The notes beneath the pieces are model-generated. The model was not told the DNA's origin, made no database searches, and saw nothing but the letters and a program-made list of their open reading frames with translations. From NCBI GenBank assembly GCA_029717555.1, contig JAMDHS010000147.1:1-26658 (forward strand): 26,658 bases of DNA, in the 5' to 3' direction. This stretch comes from Peribolospora baueri. Lineage: Eukaryota > Basidiomycota > Peribolosporomycetes > Peribolosporales > Peribolosporaceae. Both the position numbers and the translations under genes were made by a program. Below, one piece after another: positions 13,676 to 23,143 of this stretch (position 1 is its first letter; every line of letters begins with the position of its first letter).

Positions 13676-14475
13676 CTGTGCTCTGTACACGGGCCAAAGC
13701 AGACATTGACGTGAGCGACGGAAGGCGATTGGCACACGTTGGTCGGTCCATCGGGCAAGTTGGCACAACGCACTCCCTCACGGTCGCAATGCACTCGATC
13801 TCCACTTGGGCGCCCAGCGGCAGGCGGGCTACCTCCACGGTGGACCGGGCAGGGCGGAACGGCGAAAAAAACTGTGGGGATTGACGACCATGGGCATCAT
13901 CACCCAAAGAAGCTGAGTTGACAAGCTCGTGCAAAGAAACGATAATAATGTCGCCCGTCCACCGCGGCATCCTCTCACCTCCGCGTAGACGTTGTTGATC
14001 GCAGCGAAATTGTCCATGTCTTTGACAAAGATGTTGACTTTTAGGACGTGAGACAAGTCAGAACCGGCTGCCCTGAGGGTTGCTCGCATGTTCTGGAGGA
14101 CTCGGAGCTGCAGGCGGCCCGAGAGAAGGGGACAGACGTTCGAGTGACAGACCGTGGTGCGCCGGTGAGCGTGCTGCCTGGCAGATGTGGTCATAGGCCA
14201 GCTCACGCACAGTCTGCGCCTCTATGGTGCTTTTGAGAAGCTCCCCCGTCTCGGGCACGGTGTGTATCATACCAGAGAGGAACAAAAGATGGCCATGCTG
14301 GACGACTTGCGCTGTTGCATGCGACCCGTCGTGAATAGGTCGGTTCATCAAACGCTTATCTCCCAGCTCTGCTCAGCTCAGCTCAGCTGGCCTCTTCGAC
14401 TCGGGACTCACAGAAAGGCCCTGCAGGGGCGGGGGCGCTCTTGGTGAGGACGGTCTTGTACGGCGTGGGTGTCAT
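12065..14475 (-). CDS. RidA (YjgF/UK114) imine deaminase fused to peroxisomal D-amino-acid oxidase
   Basis: This looks like one polypeptide with two enzymes. Exons: 14475-14412, 14311-14211, 14107-13979, 13871-13782, 13675-13609, 13527-13415, 13340-13227, 13140-13066, 12977-12274 and 12161-12065, for 517 codons plus stop with every phase matching. Residues 1-128 are a complete Rid[38 protein letters not shown] and [12 protein letters not shown] (Arg107 corresponds to the essential Arg of RidA), ending VEIECIAT. A 14-residue linker, [14 protein letters not shown], leads to DAO: VVGSGVIGLTSA (FAD Rossmann motif, Gly148/150/153), [27 protein letters not shown] (Tyr379), NVGLRPAR (Arg452) and [15 protein letters not shown]. 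The protein ends ASAKL, a PTS1-type peroxisomal signal. DAO produces imino acids and RidA hydrolyses them. Neither domain lacks a key residue. The alternative is two genes with a tiny separate DAO first exon (see findings). Confidence 0.82.
13782..14475 (-). other. RidA segment of the fusion gene (exons 1-4)
   Basis: Four exons encode exactly 128 residues, the normal full length of RidA. They end in phase 0 at a GTGAGG donor with no stop codon. If the RNA were not spliced at this donor, the frame would run on for about 58 unrelated codons before a stop at 13605-13607. The start ATG at 14475-14473 is the first in frame and gives the usual short RidA N-terminus. Confidence 0.9.
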
Positions 14476-14714
14476 GCCGTGTATGTTGGAGACAAGTGCG
14501 AGGGAGAAAAGCGGGGCCTGCGGGGCGAGGGACGACAAAATCGTTAGTCGCTGGGCTGGCGCGAGCGGGCAATTCCTTCTTTCATCCGGGCGTCTCGATC
14601 AATCCATCTTGCATTCACTCTACCACTCGGCAACCCCACCCTTCACTGCCTAGCACTCCCTTCTCCGGTTCGATAGGAAAGGCCGCTGGCTCTCCACCGC
14701 CTACGGAGCTCACC
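14476..14714. promoter_or_regulatory. Divergent RidA-DAO / kynurenine monooxygenase promoter
   Basis: These 239 bp separate the two divergent ATGs and must hold both promoters and leaders. Pyrimidine-rich stretches precede the monooxygenase start. I recognise no specific factor site. The short shared spacer makes co-regulation of the two genes plausible. Confidence 0.5.
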
Positions 14715-16859
14715 ATGGCGTCCACAGAGAAGCGCTTCCCCGAGTCGAGGTCTGTCGCCGTCGTGGGCGCCGGCCCCGTCGGTTGCCTGGCCGCACTCGC
14801 GCTGGCGAACCGAGGTTGGGAGGTGGATCTCTTCGAAGCTAGGGAAGGTACGTAAGGGGTAGAGGATTCTTGGTTCGAAGTCGACAGACTTGGGCCATCG
14901 CTTTTCCTGTAAACGTGATCGAACCTCGAATGCTGACTGACTGACTGGGTCCTGTTGGCCGTTCGCATTCGCTGTAGACCCTCGCCTCTCGTCCACGCCT
15001 CGCGCTGCCCAGCGCTCCATCAACCTCGCCCTCTCTGCGCGTGGTATAGAAGGCCTGCACTGGGCGTCCCTCACCTCCATGGGTCCGGCCTTGGCAGTGG
15101 AAGGGCTCGTGTCCAAGGTCCTTCAGTCCGCTCTGCCCATGAAGGGACGCATGATCCACGCGAAGGACAGCCGTGGGGACATGCAACTCGAGAGCCAGCC
15201 TTATGGGCTGAACGGAGAGGTGAGGCCTGTGTCTCCTTAAAGGTTCAAGGTCGCCCTTCGACCCGACCAGCTCATCATGCGTGCCCCGCCCTATACGTCC
15301 CGGTCCGCTGCGTAGTGCATCAACTCTGTCTCCCGGAATGATCTCAACTCTCTGCTTCTGGACGAAGCGGGGGCGCACCCCTATATCCGCACCCTCTTCG
15401 GTCATCGCCTTCGCAAAGTCGATTTTGACGCTCCTGAAGGAGCTGAGCTTGAGTTTGAGGTTCGCAGCGCAGAGGGGTATGTTTTTTTCACCTCCATGCG
15501 GACGACTCTTAAGCCGTCAGAGGACTGACCTTCCCTTCCTCACTCCCCTTCGTTTTTCGCCTCCAGGGCGTCCACGCCATATGCTTCCACGTACCGTGCC
15601 GACCTTGTTCTAGGCACCGATGGGGCTCACTCGGCGGTTCGACAACAGATCCAGAGAAGAGTGCGCATGGACTTCAGCCAGGAGTACATCCCTACCGCGT
15701 ACATCGAGCTGCACATCCCCCCAGCAAAGGACGAGCAGGGCAGGGACGCTTTTGCAATGAGCCCTGAACATCTCCACATCTGGCCCAAAGGCGATTTCAT
15801 GTTGATCGCATTGCCAAATCAGGTGAGATGGCCCGGTTCGTCAGCGACATGTGCCTCGTTCGTCCTGTCCTGTCCGCTGCGAAGTAATTGAATTCTAACT
15901 CCATTTTCCTGACTTTTTTTCAGGACAAATCCTTCACATCGACCCTGTTTATGTCCTTCGAGTTTTTCGAATCGATCAAATCCAAGGACCAGCTTCTGGA
16001 CTTTTTCAAGACCCATTTCCCCGACTCGCTCCCACTTTTGGGAGAGGAGGAGTTGGTGCGGGACTTCTTCAGTCGGAGACCAAGCGGCCTGATGACGATC
16101 AGCGTAGGTCTAGACTTTGCCGATTGCAACGACGTGTGCTTCATCTTCCCCAGGTTGACTCGATCTGGACGATGTACCTTCCATCCTTTTCTCTGTTTGT
16201 CGCCTTCTCAGTGCCATCCTTATCACTATTCCTCCCGCGCGCTCCTTCTCGGCGACGCATCGCACAACATGGTTCCCTTCTACGGCCAAGGCATGAACTG
16301 CGGCTTCGAGGACGTGCGAGTGATGCTCGAGTGTTTCGACCGGTTCGCCGTCTCTGGTGCCGCCTCCGCTTCCGTCGTCTCCTTATCCACGTCTTCCCCG
16401 TCTCTGATTTTCAATGACGACGCGACACACATGTCCGCCTCCATTACCGTCCCCGACCCAGACCCCGAGCTAACGGCCGCGCTGGAGCACTACACATCGA
16501 CGCGCCACGCAGACCTCCGAGCCATATCCTCTTTGGCGCTGGACAACTTCCACGAAATGTCCTCCAGCGTTGTCTCACCGCTCTTCCTCCTCCGTAAGCG
16601 CCTTGACGCCGCGCTCTATCGGCTCGTTCCGTCAAGCTGGATGGCTGGCCTCGGATGGCTGCCGCTGTACACCATGGTGACCTTCCGGCCGGAGATCGGC
16701 TATGCGGCCGCGAGGAGGAAGGAGGAATGGCAGACGAGCGTCCTCAAGGGCGCTCTTCAGGGTTTCGTCGGCGCGCTCGGGTTCGCGGCAGCGGTCGGCG
16801 TCGGCGTCGCTTGGAGGCGGGGATTGATAGAGAGGCTGGCCAGAAAAATGGTCGGATGA
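14715..16859 (+). CDS. BNA4: Kynurenine 3-monooxygenase
   Basis: This is an FAD- and NADPH-dependent hydroxylase that turns L-kynurenine into 3-hydroxykynurenine on the route from tryptophan to NAD. Exons 14715-14847, 14978-15219, 15316-15476, 15567-15822, 15924-16103 and 16212-16859 give 539 codons plus stop, all in phase. It has the N-terminal Rossmann motif [13 protein letters not shown] (Gly18/20/23), [30 protein letters not shown], the [11 protein letters not shown] motif, CHPYHY and [19 protein letters not shown]. The C-terminus carries a hydrophobic segment ([17 protein letters not shown]) followed by basic residues, as expected for the outer mitochondrial membrane anchor of this family. 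A Ser-rich insert follows the last FAD motif and accounts for a protein somewhat longer than usual. It diverges from the RidA-DAO gene. Confidence 0.95.
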
Positions 16860-17436
16860 GTTGAGCATCTAAATCGCATCCATGTCCGGCAGTGTTTTCA
16901 TCTCCCTTTCCTTCCACACGCTCGCTTTCGCCCATACGCTCCTTTTCGCCACGCACACGTTCGTTTTCGCACTAGATTCCATCATCGCGACCTTCCCTTA
17001 GATCTTGTCCCGCTTCGTTTTCTCATGGGGTCGAAGAACTGTGCCCCAACCCCCCCCCACTCTCTTGTCTGCTCTGCCTCTGATCTGCAATGCACAACTC
17101 GTACGTACCTCGAGGAGCTCGATCCGAGCTTGCTTGCTTGCTTGCTCGTCCTATCTCTTTTTATCATGTGAATTGCGACGCTTGGACGGGGAGGGAAAGC
17201 CACTGCACACGAGAAGCCAACCAAGGAGAGCGCGACTGAGCTGGCTGGCTGGCTGGTCCGGTCCAGATCGAGCTCGAGTGAGGTTTCTTCGACATATGCA
17301 TTGCAGATCAGGCAGGAGCACACCGTGAGCGGGAGGGGCAAGCAAGGCACGAGCAGGAAAGAAAAGGAAAAAGGAAGGAAAAAGGAAGGGGGTCCCATGC
17401 TTTCCACATCTGTATCCTATCCCAGTCTACGTCTAC
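16860..17436. other. Convergent intergenic region with imperfect inverted repeat
   Basis: The 3' ends of the monooxygenase and of the Zn2Cys6 regulator face each other here. The region holds short tandem runs (TTGC at about 17129-17145, GGCT at about 17240-17256) and an inverted repeat listed separately. I see no gene. Confidence 0.5.
17070..17322. repeat. Imperfect inverted repeat, arms of about 55-60 nt
   Basis: The left arm (about 17070-17128) and right arm (about 17264-17322) are reverse complements with gaps. The core CTGATCTGCAATGCA at 17080-17094 is matched exactly by TGCATTGCAGATCAG at 17297-17311. A second block, GAGCTCGATC, is matched by GATCGAGCTC. The spacer is about 135 nt. It could fold into a long stem in the 3' UTR of either convergent gene, or be the worn ends of a small element. 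Confidence 0.6.
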
Positions 17437-20026
17437 TTATACAGAAGGTGGCACGAAAGAATCGTAGTTGAACGGATGAGGGAAAGCGTTCTGCACCGCA
17501 GGCGGCTGTGAGGGCACGGTAATGGAAGGAGCGGGCAGTCCGGAAGAAGACGAAAGAGAGGCGGCGGCGGCGGCGGTGGGAGAGGAAGAGGAAGGTGTGT
17601 CCAGCACGGAGTCGAAGACAATGGTGTTTGGGTCGAAGGGGTCGAACGGAGGGAGAGGGAGATGCGGGGCGTCGAAGGGGCCGAAGGAAGCAGCAGAGGC
17701 GTAGCTCATGTTGACGCTCGTCCCGTAGGGGGAGAGCAAAGACGCGGGGACCGATGAGCCAGGTGAAAAAGGCGGCAGCGGCGGCGGCGGTACGGCCAAG
17801 TCGAAGAAGCCGGCACTCGCGGCAGACGCGGCGGACGCTGATGTCCTGTCCCCGAAGTTATGAGCCATCTTTTGTATCGAGACAGACGCGCCGGTGGAAA
17901 CTGTGGTGGTGGAGGCAGTGTCAACGGTCGAGCCAGATATCCTCCGAGCTGCGTCCGTCGACATTGACAAGGACATGGGCGATGAGAAGGACGTCGAGCC
18001 ACTAGCGCAGCGGGAGTCAAGCAGCTCGGCGTCGGGAAAAGACATCGACCCGGGCACCGACATAGACATGGCCATCGCTTCAGGGGCCAAGGAGACAAAG
18101 TCGGCGTTGGATGCCCATTTCTCTAGCGGTGAACCCATGCCGAACCCGCCAAAGTCCGAGAGAGAGCCGAAGGAAGGCGCAGATAGAGACTTGGCGTTGG
18201 CGGCCAGTAAACTAGCGTTGGGTGTGGGAGCGGAGATGGAGCGCGTCATGGGCTGAGGGGCCGAGGTCGAGGGCGCGGAAGACGACGAGGCTGAGGTGGT
18301 CAACTGCAGGCGTGCCTGCTGTCTACGTTCCAAAAGCGTCGAATTGGACCCTTTCGTCATGCCCACGCAGCCTTCACGCCCTCCCCGGCCAGTGCCAGCG
18401 CCAACGCCACCGGTCAGAGAGCTGGTCCTCGTGGCACCGGCGGCCTGTGCGCGAATCAGCGAACCCAGCTTGGCACCTCTTCTCTCGTCAAAGCCAAATG
18501 TTCCGCTCGGTGAAAAGAAGGTGGGAGTGTTGGGAGTCCGAGGAGTCTTGGGAGGAGCGAGGGGGTGCTGTTGGGAAGAAGGGATCGTCGGCGACGAGTT
18601 GGGCGTCGCTCGGTCTCTTGAGCTTGCACTCGCCCCAGCTTGTGCCCGCCAGGAATCTGTCAGCAAAGAAGCTTGAGACGAGGAGGAAGATCCACTGGAA
18701 CGCCGATTTTCTTCCTCGTCCTGCTCGTGCTGCTGGAGCCAGAGGTTTTCGAGCGCCTTGAGTTGCTGCAACTCCATCGGACCGGGGTTCGAGCCATCGC
18801 CTTCGTCGAAGACCAGAGGACTGCCGGGCGCATCCAAGCGCCTAGGCGGGTCGGGGAACACCAGAGCGTCCAGGAGGCTCGATTGGTTCGTGTTGACCGT
18901 CAAATCTGGGATGGCGTCCGAATCAGTGCCAGCGCCGTGAAGGCTGTCCGTGCTGACCTGCGAAAACGTGGTGTCGACGGAGAGAGTCGACGAGGCATTG
19001 GAGAAGGAGCGGCATGCGCGGGTGGAGGATCGAAAATCATGGGGCGCTGTTGCCATCTCAGCGGCCCGCCTCTGGGTGTCGGCCGTGTTAGGAACGGAAT
19101 AGGCGGACAAGGAACGGACGTGTGCATGTCGATCTTCGCCTCCGTCGTCTCCGTGATGATTTCCGAACAAAAGCGGCATCGACATCGGCATCGGCATCGG
19201 CACTTCAGACGTCAGAGGGGACGAGAACCGAGGGGGACAAGGAGGGACTGCCGAGGATTTCGCGTCGCGGATCCGTAAATGGGACGCAAGCGAAGGGGCA
19301 GTGGGGCCCTGTGGGCTGGACGCCGCGGGCTTGCTGGCTCGGCAAGTGCCGCCGGTGACATCCAGCGAAGCCCGTCTTTGCAGAGGGCTGCTTTTGATGA
19401 CCTTGCTGGGCATACTGGCATACGAAGAAGCTCGAGGCCGACTTGTGCCGGATCGAGCAGATGAGGAAGAGGTCTTCTGCGCAACATCGTCGGCACTGGC
19501 CCTTTTACGAGGCGGCGGAGCAAAGGTACACGCAGCCTCGGCTGCGGGGCCCGCGGCCTTACATTTTATGCAAGGCTGAGCGCCGTCACACTGTCCGGAG
19601 AAAGGATGGGCAAAAAAATGGACAGACGGACGGACGGTGAGTCCTGCTGTGCGTTACGGGCGAAGTAGATCGAGAAAGGAATGGGGCCGAGGGTGGACGC
19701 ACTTTGGTTTTCTTGCCGCGACACGTCACGCAAGCCACCTTCGTCTTGGCCTTCTTCGCGGCCTCCACGCCTGCGGGGCTGTAGTCGGCTGTGACGAACC
19801 TGAACCGCTTGCGCACGGGCCTCGGCTTCCTGGCGGAAGCCCCGTCGTCGTCGTCGCGACCATCATCATCATCGGACAGGTGTAGGCGCTCCTGAAGCCA
19901 ATCATCTGATATGTCCTTGTCCTCGATCGAGGCGTCGATGGCAGCCGACGAGGCGGGAGACGAGGGCCAGCCCTGCTGCTCGCTCGGACCGCCGTCACCA
20001 GACATGTCCACGACGAAGGTCGTCAT
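17437..20026 (-). CDS. Zn2Cys6 (fungal binuclear cluster) transcription factor, Ser/Pro-rich
   Basis: Exons 20026-19703 and 19590-17437 give 825 codons plus stop. The DNA-binding cluster has six Cys: 99, 102, 109, 115, 118 and 129 (CX2CX6CX5CX2CX10C), and the single intron cuts it just before Cys109. Before it lies an acidic run (about 52-61) and a basic patch; after it RKR. The rest is long and low in complexity, rich in Ser, Pro, Ala and Met. It has one short predicted coiled coil (ELQQLKALENLWLQQHEQ) and a proline-rich C-terminus (PPPPLPPFSP, LPLPPFDPFDP). I see no fungal-specific transcription factor middle domain. The target is unknown. The second Met (base 20005) is another possible start. 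It is divergent from the Hva1-TUDOR gene but separated by 1.8 kb. Confidence 0.85.
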
Positions 20027-21811
20027 CGCGTCGCCAATCTGACCGGCGTGGACAAAGCGAAGAACCGGACGAAATTGCTTCGGGCCCGCCCACGGTTGTT
20101 TGCCCGCCGTTCTTCCTTCAGACGGAGATGTGCAACCTGGAGGAGTAGGCGGCGGAGATGGACGTACCGAGGAAAGAGCAAGTTGGTGTTTGAGAGAGCG
20201 ATTTCGACGAGCCGAGCGTCGGCGGCCGGCTCAATTTCGAGGAATGAGATGAAGGACAGCTGAGCCGAAATGAGCAGCGGTCGGAGCGGAAGGGAGGGAA
20301 GGAAGGAACTAAGCACGGCAAGAGGACGGTGATGAAAGAGCGGAGCGGCCTCGGGGAGGGAGAAAAGGAACGGAACGGCCGACGCTCTGACTTGCCATGC
20401 TCGGACGAGCCGGGGTGATGGTGGGGGTGAGGGAGAAGGATAGGATGAGATGGAAGGATGGAGGGGGGAGGTCCTTCGCCACCTATGAAACGAGAGAAGC
20501 GAGCGACCAAGCGTCGCTGACGGTGTGCGCGGAGGGAGGAGCAGATGGATCGGGTAAATCCGACGACCCTCGCTCATTCACATCCCATCCATCTCATCGC
20601 GCCCAATCGTGTTGTCGTCCGTCTGGTCTGGTCTGCCGTTCGGTTCGCCCCCATCGAGCCGAGCTCGGAGCGCTCCGTCGAAGCGACGATCAACCGGAAC
20701 GGAAAGAACGCTCTGATCTTGATCCCCCTTGACTGACAGTCCGTCAGAGCGACCCGACAAGGGTCGTCCGTCCATCGATCCATCCACCCATCCATCCATC
20801 CATCCATCCATCCATCCATCGCACAAGGCCATGCATGGCAACACAAGGCAATGCATGCGACGTGTCGCGCCGAGCCCGACGCCTACCGGTCGGCGCAAAA
20901 ACCTGGGGAGCTGCGAGACGAGGGCGGAAGCAGTCGAGAGGAAGAAGGAAGCAGGACCGAGGATGGGCAGAGGGCGGCGGCGCCACTAGCCCGTAGACGG
21001 CGCTGATCGACCTGTTTTGGTCTCGGATGGGGGGCCAAGGGTGAGACCGACCTGCGAGGGTCACGACACATCGACATCCACATCCGCCACTGCCTCTCTA
21101 ATGTGTCACACGGCGCTGCAAGCCGCCTCGCGGTGCGGTACCACTTGCTCATTACGGCAGCTACGGAATTGCTGGGTCGGCCGGAAGAAGATGCGCCGGG
21201 CCATGGCGCGAGTAGTCGAGTCGTCGAGAAGTTATAGCCGAGGAAGTCGGAAACGTCGGATCGGGCCGATCGGAAGAACTCGCTCGACCTCGACTGCGGC
21301 GCGTGGGGCCTGCGCTGCGGTCGACCTACGCGAGCGCTTCCTTGCATTTCCATGCGCAACAACGACGACGAGGGGGTATCGCAGACCGAGCAGGCGAGCA
21401 GACGCAGGCGGACGGATCTTCATGTCCTATCTGATATGAACACCACCTCTCTTCTCAGCCCCCCTCCGTCCGAGTCTTTCTTTTGGTGAGCGCACGCGAC
21501 ATGACGCGGCGCCGGTTCGTCCGCCCGTTTAAGGAGTGCATCCACAATAAGGTGGCCCAGAAGGAGACCACCGAAGGGCAGTTCGGTCGTCATGAGTCGT
21601 AAAGTTGCGTCTCCCATACGCTCGGCTCGCACCGACGGGCGGATGACGCGGGCTGATCTCGGCGTCGCTCGCTGACAGTGTACGCCGTGCCGCAGTCAAC
21701 CCGCCCTGCTCATCATCTCGACGCTCGTCCATGACGATCGTCTTCGTCATCTTGTTCGACGACGGGAATCGTACGTCGTCCCTCTACTGAAGAAGACAAC
21801 TCGGTTTTGAG
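20027..21811. promoter_or_regulatory. Long divergent intergenic region upstream of the Zn2Cys6 regulator
   Basis: This 1.8-kb gap is by far the longest gap between genes in the window. A candidate leader intron of the regulator runs from a GTACGT donor at 20167 to an acceptor at 20039 (minus strand), 12 bases before its ATG. The frame upstream of that ATG is closed by a stop, so the upstream exon would be non-coding. A CATC microsatellite lies at 20771-20821. Frames of up to about 185 codons exist on both strands but show no recognisable family. No tRNA was seen. Confidence 0.45.
20771..20821. repeat. CATC tetranucleotide microsatellite
   Basis: About a dozen CATC/TCCA units with an early CATCCACC interruption. 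The same interrupted start recurs in the repeat at 25731-25788. Confidence 0.9.
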
Positions 21812-22681
21812 ATGCTGGGCTATACCAACCTCACCCGGACGAGGACGACGCGCCTCCTTCACATCTCTAATCGATTCCTTCGCTCCACCTCTTCTAGTGT
21901 CCAGCAAAAAATGTCACAGGTGAGCCTTCACCAGGCGCCTTGTCCCACGCGAGGGTCTGACTGCTGCACTCTCCGGCGGACAGAAGAAAATGATCGTAGG
22001 AAAGGACGGCGAGCCGATCAAGGTCGGAGACAGGGTGTGGAGTCGCGCGCGCGGGGGAAAGCAGGAGGGCGTCGTGAGTGCAGTCGTGGCCATCTCCTTT
22101 GCGTCGTGCTTCCCAGGCGACGTCTCCACGATCCCGGCGACCCGACGTACGAAACGTTGTTTCCTTCCACCACAGGTCGAGGCGATCGTGAGGGACGACA
22201 GGGAGATCGCCTCGCTCGGAGACATCGGCGTGCCCATCAAGCATCCTCCCAAAGTGCGTCGACGGCTCCTGTTCGGACTCGCTGGGGCATCGTCGGGTGT
22301 GAAAAGAGATGGGATGGAGAGGACGGGCCCACGCTTTCGCGCTTTTCCTGACATGTCGTTTACCCCCTCCCTACCCGTTGCCTTGCGACGACCCATCCCG
22401 TGTCCCGACTGCGTCTGCGGCCCGCGCGTCTCGTTCGCAGGTCATCTACACCGACCAGGTGAGCCCGCTCAACCCTTTCCTTCCTTCTCTCAGCGCCTCT
22501 TCCTCCGTCTTCCTTTGTAAGCTCGCGCGGCATCGCAGCGTGACGTGACAGACCCATTTGGTCGTCTCCCGATGCTCCTCCCCCTCCCCATATTTCGCCG
22601 CGTCCACTCACCCGCTCACCGGCCATCTAGCATGGGCACAAGGTGTCTCACAACCCGGGAACGCTCGCCCACGTCGAGTGA
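21812..22681 (+). CDS. Hva1-TUDOR (DUF2945) domain protein
   Basis: A small protein of the hypervirulence-associated TUDOR family, named after Cryptococcus HVA1; the biochemical role is not settled. Exons 21812-21919, 21984-22073, 22176-22253, 22441-22458 (18 nt) and 22631-22681 give 114 codons plus stop, all in phase 0. The domain reads IKVGDRVWSRARGGKQEGVV, then EAIVRDD, IKHPPKVIYTDQHGHKVSHN and PGTLAHVE, ending at the usual C-terminus. The first exon adds a 33-residue leader (MLGYTNLTRTRTTRLLHISN onward) rich in Arg, Ser and Thr without acidic residues, which resembles a mitochondrial presequence. A second ATG at 21911 would give the plain domain of 81 residues. The introns around the microexon (187 and 172 nt) are longer than most here. 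Confidence 0.88.
22441..22458 (+). other. 18-nt microexon of the Hva1-TUDOR gene
   Basis: The exon encodes VIYTDQ between a CGCAG acceptor and a GTGAGC donor. It supplies the conserved K-VIYTDQ-HGHKV core of the domain. Skipping it keeps the frame but removes six core residues. Confidence 0.85.
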
Positions 22682-23143
22682 TGTGATTCGATGCAATGGG
22701 ATGGCGACGCACGGACGGGAGCCGATGGCCCCGGCCGGCCGTTGACTGTGGATTCATTACCCTCGTCCCATTCGTTTGCTCTTCCGAGTCGTGTTTTGGT
22801 CTCTACCTACTCGTTGTTCGTATTGTAGGCGCTCAACGCATAACCGCTGCTCATCGCTCACTGTAGGCAGGCAATGAACGAAGACTACGTCAGAAGAATC
22901 TCCCCGTTGGGGGTTGACCCCACCGCTGCGGCCGATCGGCCGGGGACGTCGGGGCACCGGATAAATGATTGCCGAGTGGGCCGTGCAATTGCAGCAGATG
23001 CTTCTTCCTCCAGCCTCCAAGTCGTCGTCGTAGTCGTAGCAAAGCAAAGCAGCGCTGATCAGCGCTGACCAGAGCTGAGCATACCCTCTCTGTTCCTCTG
23101 GTAATACCCTCGTCCGTCTCCTCCTGACTTCTCGCCCCCAGCC
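22682..23143. promoter_or_regulatory. Intergenic region upstream of the alpha/beta hydrolase
   Basis: This holds the Hva1-TUDOR 3' UTR and the hydrolase promoter. The one clear structure is an 18-bp perfect palindrome at 23050-23067. I see no gene. Confidence 0.5.
23050..23080. promoter_or_regulatory. Perfect 18-bp palindrome within three 10-bp direct repeats
   Basis: CAGCGCTGATCAGCGCTG (23050-23067) equals its own reverse complement. From 23051 the sequence is also three related decamers: AGCGCTGATC, AGCGCTGACC, AGAGCTGAGC. It lies 77-94 bp before the hydrolase ATG and could bind a dimeric regulator. No known site is recognised. Confidence 0.5.

Noticed and set aside
13608-13781. RidA and DAO as two ordinary separate genes
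   Set aside because: RidA has no stop at its natural end, DAO has no ATG in its frame, and only about 106 nt lie between, leaving no room for a terminator plus a promoter. The split model needs a tiny exon with a weak donor.
18640-19278. Open frame of 212 codons on the plus strand
   Set aside because: It is antisense to the regulator's low-complexity exon; no recognisable domain.
20771-20821. CATC array as telomeric repeat
   Set aside because: The unit is not a telomere type, the array is internal, and genes lie on both sides.
20883-21362. Open frame of 159 codons on the minus strand in the long gap
   Set aside because: No recognisable family, no clear splice-linked partner, and Ser/Arg/Pro composition like random GC-rich DNA. 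A real orphan gene cannot be excluded without RNA data.
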